Shown here piece after piece: positions 1 through 7,037 of a stretch of DNA of 8,353 bases. The notes below the pieces were generated by a model, which was given only the letters and a program-made list of their open reading frames with translations, made no database searches and was not told where the DNA came from. The position numbers and the translations under genes were made by a program. Positions within the stretch are counted from its first letter, which is position 1. Every line of letters begins with the position of its first letter. Source of the DNA: an uncultured bacterium (lineage in GTDB: Bacteria > Bacteroidota > Bacteroidia > Bacteroidales > Paludibacteraceae); assembly GCA_946183755.1 (NCBI GenBank), contig CAMHCZ010000082.1:1-8353 (forward strand), in the 5' to 3' direction.

Positions 1-47
1 TATGTGTTGGGCTGTTATTTCTTTTCAAAGTGTCTGTAGAACAAAGT
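1..47. other. left edge, no assignable gene
   Basis: Short stretch left of the first terminator. It could hold the last codons of a + strand gene, since + frames close at 39, 49 and 80, but nothing in so short a piece identifies one. On the minus strand there is TTACTTTG (49 to 42), one base off the TAnnTTTG box. It could be the promoter of a gene lying to the left. Nothing further can be supported. Confidence 0.3.
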
Positions 48-75
48 AAAAGCCACTCTTTGGGGAGTGGCTTTT
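48..75. terminator. bidirectional Rho-independent terminator
   Basis: A perfect 11-bp inverted repeat, AAAAGCCACTC (48-58) and GAGTGGCTTTT (65-75), encloses a 6-nt loop. The outer A/T pairs give a U-run in both directions. Read leftwards it closes the pectate lyase operon, 17 nt after the lipoprotein stop codon at 93. Read rightwards it is followed by a T-rich tract up to about 88, so it may also end a + strand gene from outside the window. Confidence 0.88.
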
Positions 76-92
76 ATTAATTTTTATAACAC

Positions 93-557
93 TTAATCTT
101 TGGTAATGGTGATGTAACTGCCTGATCTTCTGACCCGGTATCGTCGGAGTCCTTCTGGCGCATCGCCGCTCAGACGGTTCCCCGACCCGTAGGCTACATT
201 GAACACCGAGCCGCACACTGGGCAGACGGCTTGACCAGTAACAAGGCTGTCGGTCACGACTCTCACAGTCCGCTTCACCTCTTTGGTGCAGGCGAGGTCG
301 AAAGCGTAAATCTCGTCGTCTAATCCGTGGTATATGAGTATGCCGGCGTATCCCAGTCTGTCGGTCTGCTTGGTCGCCTTCTTTATCTCGTCGAAGCCGC
401 CAGCCACATTCAGCTGCAGGGCGTCGGGGTCAACAAGCGTGTTCCTTTCCACATACACCGCCGTATCAGGAATTACGGACTTGTATTCCTCGCACGAAGC
501 GAGGAGCGCAAGTCCGCAATAAAGAATGATTTTAAGAAAAAGTCTGATGTTTGTCAT
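93..557 (-). CDS. small lipoprotein with degenerate Rieske-like [2Fe-2S] domain
   Basis: A 154-residue protein. The N-terminus has a hydrophobic segment ending in a lipobox, LLAS-C22, so it should be an exported lipoprotein with the mature N-terminus at Cys22. The C-terminal half looks like the Rieske-like domain of small Bacteroidales lipoproteins: AFDLAC90, then CPVCGSVF (C112, C115), then a glycine-rich turn and LRRYRV near the end. A true Rieske centre uses CxH and CxxH. Here these positions read CTK and CPVC, so both His ligands are absent, and three cysteines remain. It may have lost the cluster, bind another metal, or be structural. The start at 557 lies 6 nt after the stop of pectate lyase A, which suggests co-transcription and possibly translational coupling. 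No function is known to me. The lipoprotein call is firm and the domain call moderate. Confidence 0.8.
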   Translation of the reverse strand: MTNIRLFLKIILYCGLALLASCEEYKSVIPDTAVYVERNTLVDPDALQLNVAGGFDEIKKATKQTDRLGYAGILIYHGLDDEIYAFDLACTKEVKRTVRVVTDSLVTGQAVCPVCGSVFNVAYGSGNRLSGDAPEGLRRYRVRRSGSYITITKD

Positions 558-563
558 TTGTGC

Positions 564-2492
564 TTAAGGCACATCTACAGAGCCTGTCTGAGAGTTAACG
601 ACATCGCCGCCGGCATTAGTCAGCTTATATGTGTAGCTGCCGCTGTCCAGGTCGCCGACCGAGAACATTATGCTGCTCTTTCCTGCGCCCCATGCTCCGT
701 TGTATATGGTCTTGACTTTAGTGCCTCCGTTGTAGATGGCGAGCTCATAGCTGCCTGCCGCAGCGACTGTTATCTCTACGTTCACCATGGCTGGGCATGA
801 GAATGCCGACCATGCCTTAGGTGTCAATGTTCCTGAGTAAGAAACACCGGCTCCGCTTCCGCCTGTGGTTGTTATGGTGTAGTCGAGCAATCCTTCTGTT
901 GTTCCGCTTATTGTAAGCGTCTTTGCGCCCATGTTCTTTGTCATGTTTGCAGCAGGAATACCAGTCACAACAACATCCTCAGCGCCGCCGCCCCATGTGA
1001 ACACGATAGGAGAGATCGTTGTGAAGTTGGACTGTGTGAGGTCTCCTTCGTATGTCAGTGTTGGTGCTGCTATCGGAGTGGATGAGCATGTCATTGAGTA
1101 TGTGTCTGCTCCTGCGTATGCTGCAACGAAAGAACGAACTTCGTCCGATGTGCGTGGAGTATAGTCGGCTGGGTAGTAGCCTGCGATTGATGCCGGATTC
1201 CATGCGTTGCTTGCGTTGTAGTCGTCGAACTTGATTGAGCGCTTGCCAGGGTTCAGCATCTCTGGCTTGATAACAGTGTGCTCAACGCCATAATATGTCA
1301 TTGTGTAGTCCAGCGGAACATATATCGCTGGGTTTGTTGTCGCATCGTAGTCGATAGGGTATGTCTTGACCTTTATCTTGTCGGAGAGTCCAAGGTCGCT
1401 GTAGCCGTTGCCTCTCTGGCGCACTGCGTAGCAACCGCCGTTGCCTGCCGCGTTTCTCTTAGAGTGGCTTATGACAGTTCCATCGCCCAAGGTACTTGTG
1501 TTTCCTCCGTTGTTTATGTCGGCTGACTGCAAGTCACCGAATTTCTCTCTGAAAATGTCGTATGGTCTTGACACGAGTATTGGCCACATAACATCGAGGA
1601 AGAAGCATGAGTCAACATTCAAGTTGGCTGCCTTAGCCGCCATGATGCCGTAGCCTACGCAGTTGAGAAGGTGGTCGGCGTGGTACTCACGGTCAACCTC
1701 GATATGTCCCTTTTCTGCCCACTCGTGCTCGCTCGCTGTCAATGATACAGGACGCTCCCATCCGCAGTTCTCGTAAAGACAGTTGAGGACGTGAGTCTCG
1801 CCTCCACGGATACGTGGTGTGCGCTGGTCGGTGTTGTAGAAGTAGTCGCAGTAGTATGTCACATGGCGCGGACCGCTTGTTGAAGCTCCGTCGCTGTCGC
1901 CGCTACCGAGGAGCGAAGTCTTCCATGTGTTCATAACCTTACACCATGACAGAGTGATGTAGACAGTACCGCTGTTGCTTGTGAAGTCCATGGCTCCGTC
2001 TGGCTTCTCTTTGTTTGATGATGTTGTCGCCCATCCGATAGTCAGGTGGTCAAGCCAGATATTAGTGGCAGCACCAGTTATGTCGAAACCATCACCTGTG
2101 TATTCCATCACGGAGAAGTTACGGCACAGGATATTGCTTGAAGAACCCTTTATGGTGAATCCGCCAGTGAACTTAACACCTCCAAGACCTAAAATGGTAA
2201 GATTTGTTTTTCCATCTATGGTCACTTTTGATGCGTACGTTCCGCTCTCAAGAAGGATTATCTTGTTGTTTCCTATGGCAGAAGCAAGGTCTGTTGAGTT
2301 GTTGACCGTTACGAGCGTATATCCAGCAGGGGCTTCCCATGTGCCGTTGTTGCAAATAGGCATTGCATAAGTTCCTGTAAGTCCGGCGAAACCGATAGGT
2401 CTGGAATCGAAGTCTTCGAATGTGTATGCTGATGCAGCCAATGGTGCAATCGCCATCAATAGAGCTAATGTGATTTTGTAAAATACCTTCAT
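564..2492 (-). CDS. secreted pectate lyase, polysaccharide lyase family 1 (paralog A)
   Basis: A 642-residue exported enzyme predicted to cleave polygalacturonate by beta-elimination. The signal peptide is about residues 1-22 (cleavage after ASA). The parallel beta-helix catalytic region covers roughly 30-465. It keeps the PL1 signatures: NIWLDH (144-149, Ca ligand D148), PDGAMDF (164-170, D165 and D169), SWCKVMNTWK with K191, and RTPRIR with R224 and R229, matching K190, R218 and R223 of Erwinia PelC. Residues about 475-550 form an Ig-like module (SPIVFTWGGG, then TISGT). Residues about 565-642 resemble a FlgD-type Ig domain (SYELAIYNGGTKVK, LDSGSYTYKL). Such a domain could be a carbohydrate-surface module or a divergent secretion tail, but it lacks the usual basic end of a type IX signal. 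It lies 28 nt downstream of a full-length paralog with the same architecture. Substrate preference cannot be read from sequence alone. Confidence 0.92.
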   Translation of the reverse strand: MKVFYKITLALLMAIAPLAASAYTFEDFDSRPIGFAGLTGTYAMPICNNGTWEAPAGYTLVTVNNSTDLASAIGNNKIILLESGTYASKVTIDGKTNLTILGLGGVKFTGGFTIKGSSSNILCRNFSVMEYTGDGFDITGAATNIWLDHLTIGWATTSSNKEKPDGAMDFTSNSGTVYITLSWCKVMNTWKTSLLGSGDSDGASTSGPRHVTYYCDYFYNTDQRTPRIRGGETHVLNCLYENCGWERPVSLTASEHEWAEKGHIEVDREYHADHLLNCVGYGIMAAKAANLNVDSCFFLDVMWPILVSRPYDIFREKFGDLQSADINNGGNTSTLGDGTVISHSKRNAAGNGGCYAVRQRGNGYSDLGLSDKIKVKTYPIDYDATTNPAIYVPLDYTMTYYGVEHTVIKPEMLNPGKRSIKFDDYNASNAWNPASIAGYYPADYTPRTSDEVRSFVAAYAGADTYSMTCSSTPIAAPTLTYEGDLTQSNFTTISPIVFTWGGGAEDVVVTGIPAANMTKNMGAKTLTISGTTEGLLDYTITTTGGSGAGVSYSGTLTPKAWSAFSCPAMVNVEITVAAAGSYELAIYNGGTKVKTIYNGAWGAGKSSIMFSVGDLDSGSYTYKLTNAGGDVVNSQTGSVDVP

Positions 2493-2513
2493 ATATTATG
2501 TGTTTTTCTTATT

Positions 2514-2524
2514 TCCGTTTTTAT
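2514..2524 (-). repeat. 11-mer shared by the leaders of both lyase genes
   Basis: Read on the minus strand, ATAAAAACGGA occurs here, spanning the stop codon of lyase B and lying about 21 nt before the start of lyase A. It occurs again at 4531-4521, about 54 nt before the start of lyase B. It may be a relic of the duplication that made the two genes, or a shared regulatory site. The 28-nt gap shows no promoter or terminator. Confidence 0.35.
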
Positions 2525-4467
2525 GGCACTGTTATGACACCCGTCTGTCCATCGACTACAGATGCGCCGTTCAGCAGTTTATATGTGTACTCTCCGCTGT
2601 CGAGATCCTCAGCTGAGAAGAATACCGAAGTCTTGCCTATGCCGAAAGCGTTTGTCATTACTGACTTCACTTTCGTGCCTCCGTTGAATATTGCCAGTTC
2701 GTATGTTCCGGCAGTAGTGACAGTCAGTGTTATATTAACCATCTTGTCGCAGCCGCCTACAGGGGCAGTGCCGTCGTAATCCTCGACGTTGTATGTGTTG
2801 CCGTCGGTTGATAATGTTCCGACGTATGCCACAGCCTCGCCACTTCCGCCGATGGTCGTCACTACGTAGTTGGCTGTTGTGACGAGTGTTCCGCTAATGG
2901 TTGCGGTCTTGGCGCCTTCGTTGATTGTTATATTCGCGTCAGGTATTCCGCTGATTCTCACTCCAGTAGCTCCACCACCCCATGTGAAGACGATAGGCGA
3001 TATGCTTGTCACGTTGGTCTGGTTCAGCGAGCCGGAAGTCAGTGTGAGTGTAGGCTCTGCGGCAGTGCAGTAGTGCATGTCGTAGGTGTCGGCTCCTGCG
3101 TATGCCGAAACGACTTCTCTTACCTCTACGTTAGTCAGTGTGCTGTATCCTGCAGGGAAATATCCTGCTATCGCGCCTGGGTTGAATGCGCTTTCCGGCA
3201 AGTATTCGTCGAATTTGATAGAGCGTTTGCCTGGGTTCAGCATGCCTGGGTTTATGACGTAGCGTGTGTCGCCGTACTTGTCGATGTACGAGTAGTCCAG
3301 CGGAACGGTCATTGTGGCGCATGAACCGCTTGGGCATGATACGGTGTCGGTCTTCACTGTTATCTGGTTAGGCAGTCCGAGATCGTAATATCCGTTGCCG
3401 GTCTGGCGGCAGTACTTGTTTCCTGCGTTTGCTGTTCTTGACTTTACGCATCCGTTGCAGATGTCGGGAGACTGCAGGTCGCCGTACTTGGCTGTGAACT
3501 CGTCGCATGGACGCGACACACAGATAGGCCATCTGACATCGAAGAAGAAGCATGAGTCAACCACAACGTCCGAGTTGTTGGTCGCCATGATGGCGTAACC
3601 GTCGGAAACCACGAGGCGGTTCTTCAGATATTCGCCATCGTCCTTGTAAATCATGGACTTAGCCATGTCGTACTCGCTGCTTGTCATGTTAGCTGTTCTG
3701 CCGAATCCGTTGTTCTCATACAAGCAGTTGAGTATGTGTGTCCTTCCGCCGCGGATACGAGGTGTACGCTGGTGCGTGTTGTAATAATAGTTGCGATAGT
3801 GGGTTATGTTTCGCTTTGTAGAGCCGTTGTCGCCGTCGTCCTTGCCGTGGAGCGATGTCTTCCAGTGGTTCTGTATCTTGGTCCACGAGATGGTCAGGTA
3901 CAGATTTGAGTTTGAGTAAATGTCCATCGCGCCGTCAGGCTTCTCCTTGTTGGTTGATGTTACGTCGTCGCCTATGGTGCAGTGGTCTATCCAGATGTGT
4001 CCGCTTGCGGTGATTGGCATTCCGTCGTAGGCGAAACCTTTGACTGAGATATTTCGGATAAGCACGTTCTCGCACGTTCCTTTGATAGTGACTTTCTTGA
4101 ATGTCACGCCGCCCAGACCGATGATGCTGAAGTTGCTCAGGCCGTTTATCTCAAGGTCGTTTGTGGCATTTGTGCTTTGCTTTCCTGTGCCGTAGGTTCC
4201 AGGTTCAACCAGGATTATAGTGTTGTTTACCTTGTGCGAGTTGATTTCTTCAAGAGAAGAACAGGTGTAGATGCTGAATCCGGTTGGTGCTCCGAATGTT
4301 CCGTCGGGGTTACAAACTGGGATTCCGTAAGTTCCAGTCGCACCAGCCGCGCCGAATCCCACAGGAGTGTTCTCGAGTGCCGGACGTGTAACAGCGTAGG
4401 TGTTTGCTGTGAATGATGTGATTAAAAGCGCCGAAGCTGCGATTATGTGTTTTAAGTTAGTCATCAT
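2521..4467 (-). CDS. secreted pectate lyase, polysaccharide lyase family 1 (paralog B)
   Basis: A 648-residue exported enzyme and first gene of the operon. The start is placed at the ATG at 4467 (the next codon is also ATG). An in-frame GTG at 4503 overlaps the -7 promoter box and would put polar residues before the signal peptide. Signal peptide about 1-25 (cleavage after TYA). The catalytic beta-helix carries HIWIDH (157-162, D161), PDGAMDI (177-183, D178 and D182), SWTKIQNHWK with K203, and RTPRIR with R234 and R239, so the PL1 Ca site and catalytic base are intact. Around 300-345 it is rich in Cys (for example C306, C316, C321, C337, C340), more so than paralog A, which may mean extra disulfides. 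Residues about 470-550 and 575-648 repeat the Ig-like and FlgD-like modules of paralog A. Predicted role: extracellular or periplasmic pectate depolymerisation. Confidence 0.92.
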   Translation of the reverse strand: MMTNLKHIIAASALLITSFTANTYAVTRPALENTPVGFGAAGATGTYGIPVCNPDGTFGAPTGFSIYTCSSLEEINSHKVNNTIILVEPGTYGTGKQSTNATNDLEINGLSNFSIIGLGGVTFKKVTIKGTCENVLIRNISVKGFAYDGMPITASGHIWIDHCTIGDDVTSTNKEKPDGAMDIYSNSNLYLTISWTKIQNHWKTSLHGKDDGDNGSTKRNITHYRNYYYNTHQRTPRIRGGRTHILNCLYENNGFGRTANMTSSEYDMAKSMIYKDDGEYLKNRLVVSDGYAIMATNNSDVVVDSCFFFDVRWPICVSRPCDEFTAKYGDLQSPDICNGCVKSRTANAGNKYCRQTGNGYYDLGLPNQITVKTDTVSCPSGSCATMTVPLDYSYIDKYGDTRYVINPGMLNPGKRSIKFDEYLPESAFNPGAIAGYFPAGYSTLTNVEVREVVSAYAGADTYDMHYCTAAEPTLTLTSGSLNQTNVTSISPIVFTWGGGATGVRISGIPDANITINEGAKTATISGTLVTTANYVVTTIGGSGEAVAYVGTLSTDGNTYNVEDYDGTAPVGGCDKMVNITLTVTTAGTYELAIFNGGTKVKSVMTNAFGIGKTSVFFSAEDLDSGEYTYKLLNGASVVDGQTGVITVP

Positions 4468-4502
4468 GTTGTGTTGTTGGTTGGGGAAAGCCCATATCAG
4501 CA

Positions 4503-4510
4503 CAAAGATA
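4503..4510 (-). promoter_or_regulatory. -7 promoter box of the pectate lyase operon
   Basis: The minus strand reads TATCTTTG, an exact fit to the Bacteroidetes -7 consensus TAnnTTTG. Transcription would start near 4497, giving a leader of about 29 nt to the ATG at 4467. No convincing -33 TTTG is seen at the usual spacing, so activation by a regulator is possible. Confidence 0.6.
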
Positions 4511-4520
4511 GCAAACTAAA

Positions 4521-4576
4521 TCCGTTTTTATAGGCGTTTCATATTCTTTTGCACTATGTTTTACAGCATAAAAACG
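4521..4576. repeat. 9-bp inverted repeat upstream of the lyase promoter
   Basis: CGTTTTTAT at 4523-4531 is matched by its exact reverse complement ATAAAAACG at 4568-4576, with 36 nt between. A second overlapping pair, GGCGTTT (4533-4539) and AAACGCC (4572-4578), lies in the same interval. The left arm sits about 10 nt upstream of the -7 box. The arrangement could be a two-site operator or a looping site. The sequence is AT-rich, so chance is not excluded. Confidence 0.35.
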
Positions 4577-4593
4577 CCGCTTTTGCCTTCGGA

Positions 4594-5307
4594 TTATTCG
4601 TTTATAAGTTCCACTGTGTGGCATGCGGCTATGCCGGCAGTCTCGGTGCGTAGGCGTGACGCGCCTAATGAGCATGGCTTGAAGCCTTTGCCCTCGGCGA
4701 GTGCGACCTCGTCCTCCGAAAAATCGCCCTCCGGACCTATCAGCACAAGCACACTTCCGCCTTTGGCGCAGTCCTTCAACGGCGTCTTGTCGCCAGGATG
4801 GCAGTGGCAGATGAATTTCTGTTCCTCGGTGGCTTGCTCGATGAGCTTCTTGACTGGTGTCATCTCGTTCAGCACCGGCTTGAACGCCTTCTGGCTTTGC
4901 TTCATCGCCGCCACGATGATCTTCTCCATGCGCTCGTTCTTCAGTTCCTTGCGCTCGGAGTGTGCCGTGAGTATCGGCGTTATCTCGTCGATGCCTATCT
5001 CGGTGCATTTCTCCAGAAACCACTCCATGCGCTCGTTCAGCTTCGTCGGTGCTATGGCTATGTGCAGTCGGTAGGGGTGCGCGCCCACGTTGCTCTCCAC
5101 CGACAGTATCTCCACTTCGCATCGCTTCTGGTGCGGATTGGTTATGGCCGCGTCGTAGGCGTTGCCTTGCCCGTCCACAAGCGAGATGCGGTCGCCAGCT
5201 GTCATGCGCAGCACTTTGACGGCGTGTTGCGATTCTTCCTGCGGCAGCGTGTGTGTCTTGTCGCCGGGCGTTATGTCCGGAGTGTAGAATATCTTGTCTT
5301 GAAGCAT
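4594..5307 (-). CDS. rsmE: 16S rRNA (uracil-1498-N3)-methyltransferase RsmE
   Basis: A 237-residue cytoplasmic enzyme that methylates N3 of U1498 in helix 44 of 16S rRNA using S-adenosylmethionine. Residues about 1-70 form the PUA-like RNA-binding domain (HAVKVLRMTAGD, 28-39). The rest is a SPOUT (trefoil knot) methyltransferase with the family's cofactor motifs LVLIGPEGDFSEDE (187-200) and SLGASRLRTETA (213-224). NERMEWFLEKCTEIGI (91-106) is also characteristic of the family. Length fits the usual size of about 240. I chose the ATG at 5307: an in-frame TTG at 5328 would extend it by 7 residues, but it overlaps the -7 promoter box. It is a single-gene unit between the ilvC terminator and the lyase operon. 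No clear terminator follows, so some read-through into the lyase genes is possible. Confidence 0.95.
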   Translation of the reverse strand: MLQDKIFYTPDITPGDKTHTLPQEESQHAVKVLRMTAGDRISLVDGQGNAYDAAITNPHQKRCEVEILSVESNVGAHPYRLHIAIAPTKLNERMEWFLEKCTEIGIDEITPILTAHSERKELKNERMEKIIVAAMKQSQKAFKPVLNEMTPVKKLIEQATEEQKFICHCHPGDKTPLKDCAKGGSVLVLIGPEGDFSEDEVALAEGKGFKPCSLGASRLRTETAGIAACHTVELINE

Positions 5308-5325
5308 GGTGGTTACGTTTTGTGG

Positions 5326-5333
5326 CAAAGATA
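5326..5333 (-). promoter_or_regulatory. -7 promoter box of rsmE
   Basis: The minus strand reads TATCTTTG, identical to the boxes before the lyase operon and the AraC-like gene. The predicted start near 5320 gives a leader of about 12 nt to the ATG at 5307. A possible -33 remnant, ATTG, lies 23 nt upstream. This box decides the start codon, because the alternative TTG lies inside it. Confidence 0.6.
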
Positions 5334-5360
5334 AAGAAAAATAGCTTGGCAGGGGGCAAT

Positions 5361-5388
5361 AGAAAAGGATGACGCAACTGCGTCATCC
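5361..5388 (-). terminator. Rho-independent terminator after ilvC
   Basis: A perfect 10-bp inverted repeat, GGATGACGCA (5367-5376) and TGCGTCATCC (5379-5388), is followed on the minus strand by TTTTCT. It lies 27 nt after the ilvC stop codon and separates ilvC from rsmE. Confidence 0.88.
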
Positions 5389-5415
5389 CTTTCTCTGTAT
5401 TTCAGTTTCGTTGAA

Positions 5416-6900
5416 TTACTCTCCGAAAGTGATCTTCTTCATGTCTGACATGTAGCCACGAAGCTTGCGACCTACGATTTCGATAGGGTGGTTGCGGATT
5501 GCGTCGTTAACCTGAACGAGCTCCATGTTGTCAACTGAACCATCCTTGCCCTCGTTGTAGTTCTTGCCTATCACGTCAACGTCGATCTTAGCCATGAAGT
5601 CCTTCAACAATGGACGGCAAGCGTTGTCGAACAGGTAGCAGCCGTACTCAGCTGTGTCGGAGATGATACGGTTCATCTCGTAGAGCTTCTTGCGGGCGAT
5701 TGTGTTAGCGATCAATGGCACCTCGTGGAGTGACTCGTAGTATGCTGACTCTGGCTTGATGCCTGAAGCGGTCATTGTCTCGAATGCGAGCTCAACGCCA
5801 GCGGCAACCATAGCCACCATCAGAACTGCGTTGTCGAAGTGCTCCTGCTCAGAGATGTGCTGGTCTGTGTTAGGAGTCTTCTCGAATGCTGTCTCGCCAG
5901 TCTGCTTTCTCCAAGTCAGCAGCTTAACGTCGTCGTTAGCCCAGTCTTCCATCATAGTCTTTGAGAACTCGCCTGACATGATGTCGTCCATATGCTTCTG
6001 ATATAATGGGCGCATGATGTCCTTCATCTCGTTCTTGAGCTTGAAGCACTTGATCTTTGCAGGGTTAGAAAGACGGTCCATCATGTTGGTTACACCGCCG
6101 AACTTCAGAGCCTCGCCGATGATCTCCCATCCGTACTGAATCAGCTTAGAAGCGTACTTAGGGTCGATGCCCTTCTCTACCATCTTGTCGAAGCAGAGGA
6201 GCGAACCTGTCTGGAGCATACCGCAGAGGATTGTCTGCTCGCCCATGAGGTCTGACTTAACCTCGGCTACGAATGAAGAACGGAGACATCCTGCACGGTG
6301 TCCGCCTGTAGCAGCAGCGTAAGCCTTAACCCAAGCCCATCCCTTTCCTTCAGGGTCGTTGTCTGGGTGAACAGCCAGCAGTGTAGGCACGCCGAATCCA
6401 CGAACGTACTCGTTTCTTACCTCTGAACCTGGGCACTTAGGCGCAACCATGATTACAGTGATGTCCTTGCGGATCTGCTCGAACTCCTCAACGATGTTGA
6501 AGCCGTGTGAGTAAGAGAGAGCCGAGCCCTTCTTCATCAGCGGCATGATGTTCTTGATAACGTCGTGGTGCTGCTTGTCTGGAGTAAGGTTCAGCACGAG
6601 GTCAGCTGTTGGGATGAGCTCCTCGTAAGTGCCTACCTTGAAACCGTTCTCTGTAGCGTTCTTGTAAGAAGCGCGCTTCTCCTTGATAGCGCTCTCGCGG
6701 AGTGCGTAAGAGATGTCCAGACCTGAGTCTCTCATGTTCAGACCCTGGTTCAAACCCTGTGCGCCGCAGCCCACGATAACGATTTTCTTGCCCTTGAGAG
6801 CGTCAACTCCGTCCTTGAACTCGTCGCGGCTCATGAACTCGCACTTTCCAAGCTGCTCCAGCTTGCCTCTCAATGAGAGTGTGTCAAAATAATTTGCCAT
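5416..6900 (-). CDS. ilvC: ketol-acid reductoisomerase, class II (long form)
   Basis: A 494-residue cytoplasmic enzyme of branched-chain amino acid synthesis. It converts 2-acetolactate or 2-aceto-2-hydroxybutyrate to the dihydroxy acid using NADPH and Mg2+. It aligns with E. coli IlvC (491 aa) from the first residue. The Rossmann motif is VIVGCGAQGLNQG (about 42-54). The cofactor loop keeps R68, R76 and S78, the NADPH-type pattern, although E. coli K69 is Glu here. Metal ligands are seen in SDLMGEQ (D217, E221) and GVELAFETM (E389, E393). ISDTAEYG carries the substrate-binding Ser near 414. The length, with a duplicated C-terminal knotted domain, marks class II rather than the ~340-residue class I. 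No other ilv genes are adjacent. It is followed by its own terminator, so it is probably monocistronic or read through from the AraC-like gene. Confidence 0.97.
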   Translation of the reverse strand: MANYFDTLSLRGKLEQLGKCEFMSRDEFKDGVDALKGKKIVIVGCGAQGLNQGLNMRDSGLDISYALRESAIKEKRASYKNATENGFKVGTYEELIPTADLVLNLTPDKQHHDVIKNIMPLMKKGSALSYSHGFNIVEEFEQIRKDITVIMVAPKCPGSEVRNEYVRGFGVPTLLAVHPDNDPEGKGWAWVKAYAAATGGHRAGCLRSSFVAEVKSDLMGEQTILCGMLQTGSLLCFDKMVEKGIDPKYASKLIQYGWEIIGEALKFGGVTNMMDRLSNPAKIKCFKLKNEMKDIMRPLYQKHMDDIMSGEFSKTMMEDWANDDVKLLTWRKQTGETAFEKTPNTDQHISEQEHFDNAVLMVAMVAAGVELAFETMTASGIKPESAYYESLHEVPLIANTIARKKLYEMNRIISDTAEYGCYLFDNACRPLLKDFMAKIDVDVIGKNYNEGKDGSVDNMELVQVNDAIRNHPIEIVGRKLRGYMSDMKKITFGE

Positions 6901-6951
6901 GTTTATTAAGTTTATAAAATATTAGATTGTCATTTTTTTGAATGAACACCG

Positions 6952-6979
6952 CAAAGTAAGGCAATAAAAACGTGCCTTA
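6952..6979 (-). promoter_or_regulatory. possible ilvC promoter with overlapping inverted repeat
   Basis: On the minus strand TTACTTTG (6959 to 6952) differs by one base from TAnnTTTG and would give a leader of about 45 nt. An inverted repeat, TAAGGCA (6957-6963) and TGCCTTA (6973-6979) with a 9-nt spacer, overlaps this box and extends upstream. It could be an operator for ilvC. As an RNA hairpin it could also be a weak end for the AraC-like transcript, but no U-run follows. The rest of the 6901-7037 gap shows nothing else. Confidence 0.4.
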
Positions 6980-7037
6980 TTATGAAATCTCTTATAAAAA
7001 ATGGTAATTTTCAAAACATCGTCCTTTGTGGCGCTGT

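Noticed and set aside
327..800. Plus-strand open frame of 157 codons
   Set aside because: It spans the junction of two well-supported minus-strand genes, and its peptide has no family signature.
4468..4503. Upstream GTG start for lyase B
   Set aside because: It overlaps the -7 box and adds 12 residues before an otherwise good signal peptide.
4457..5386. Minus-strand open frame of 309 codons over rsmE
   Set aside because: It is out of phase with rsmE, rich in Arg, His and Ala, and has no recognisable domain. The rsmE frame explains the interval fully.
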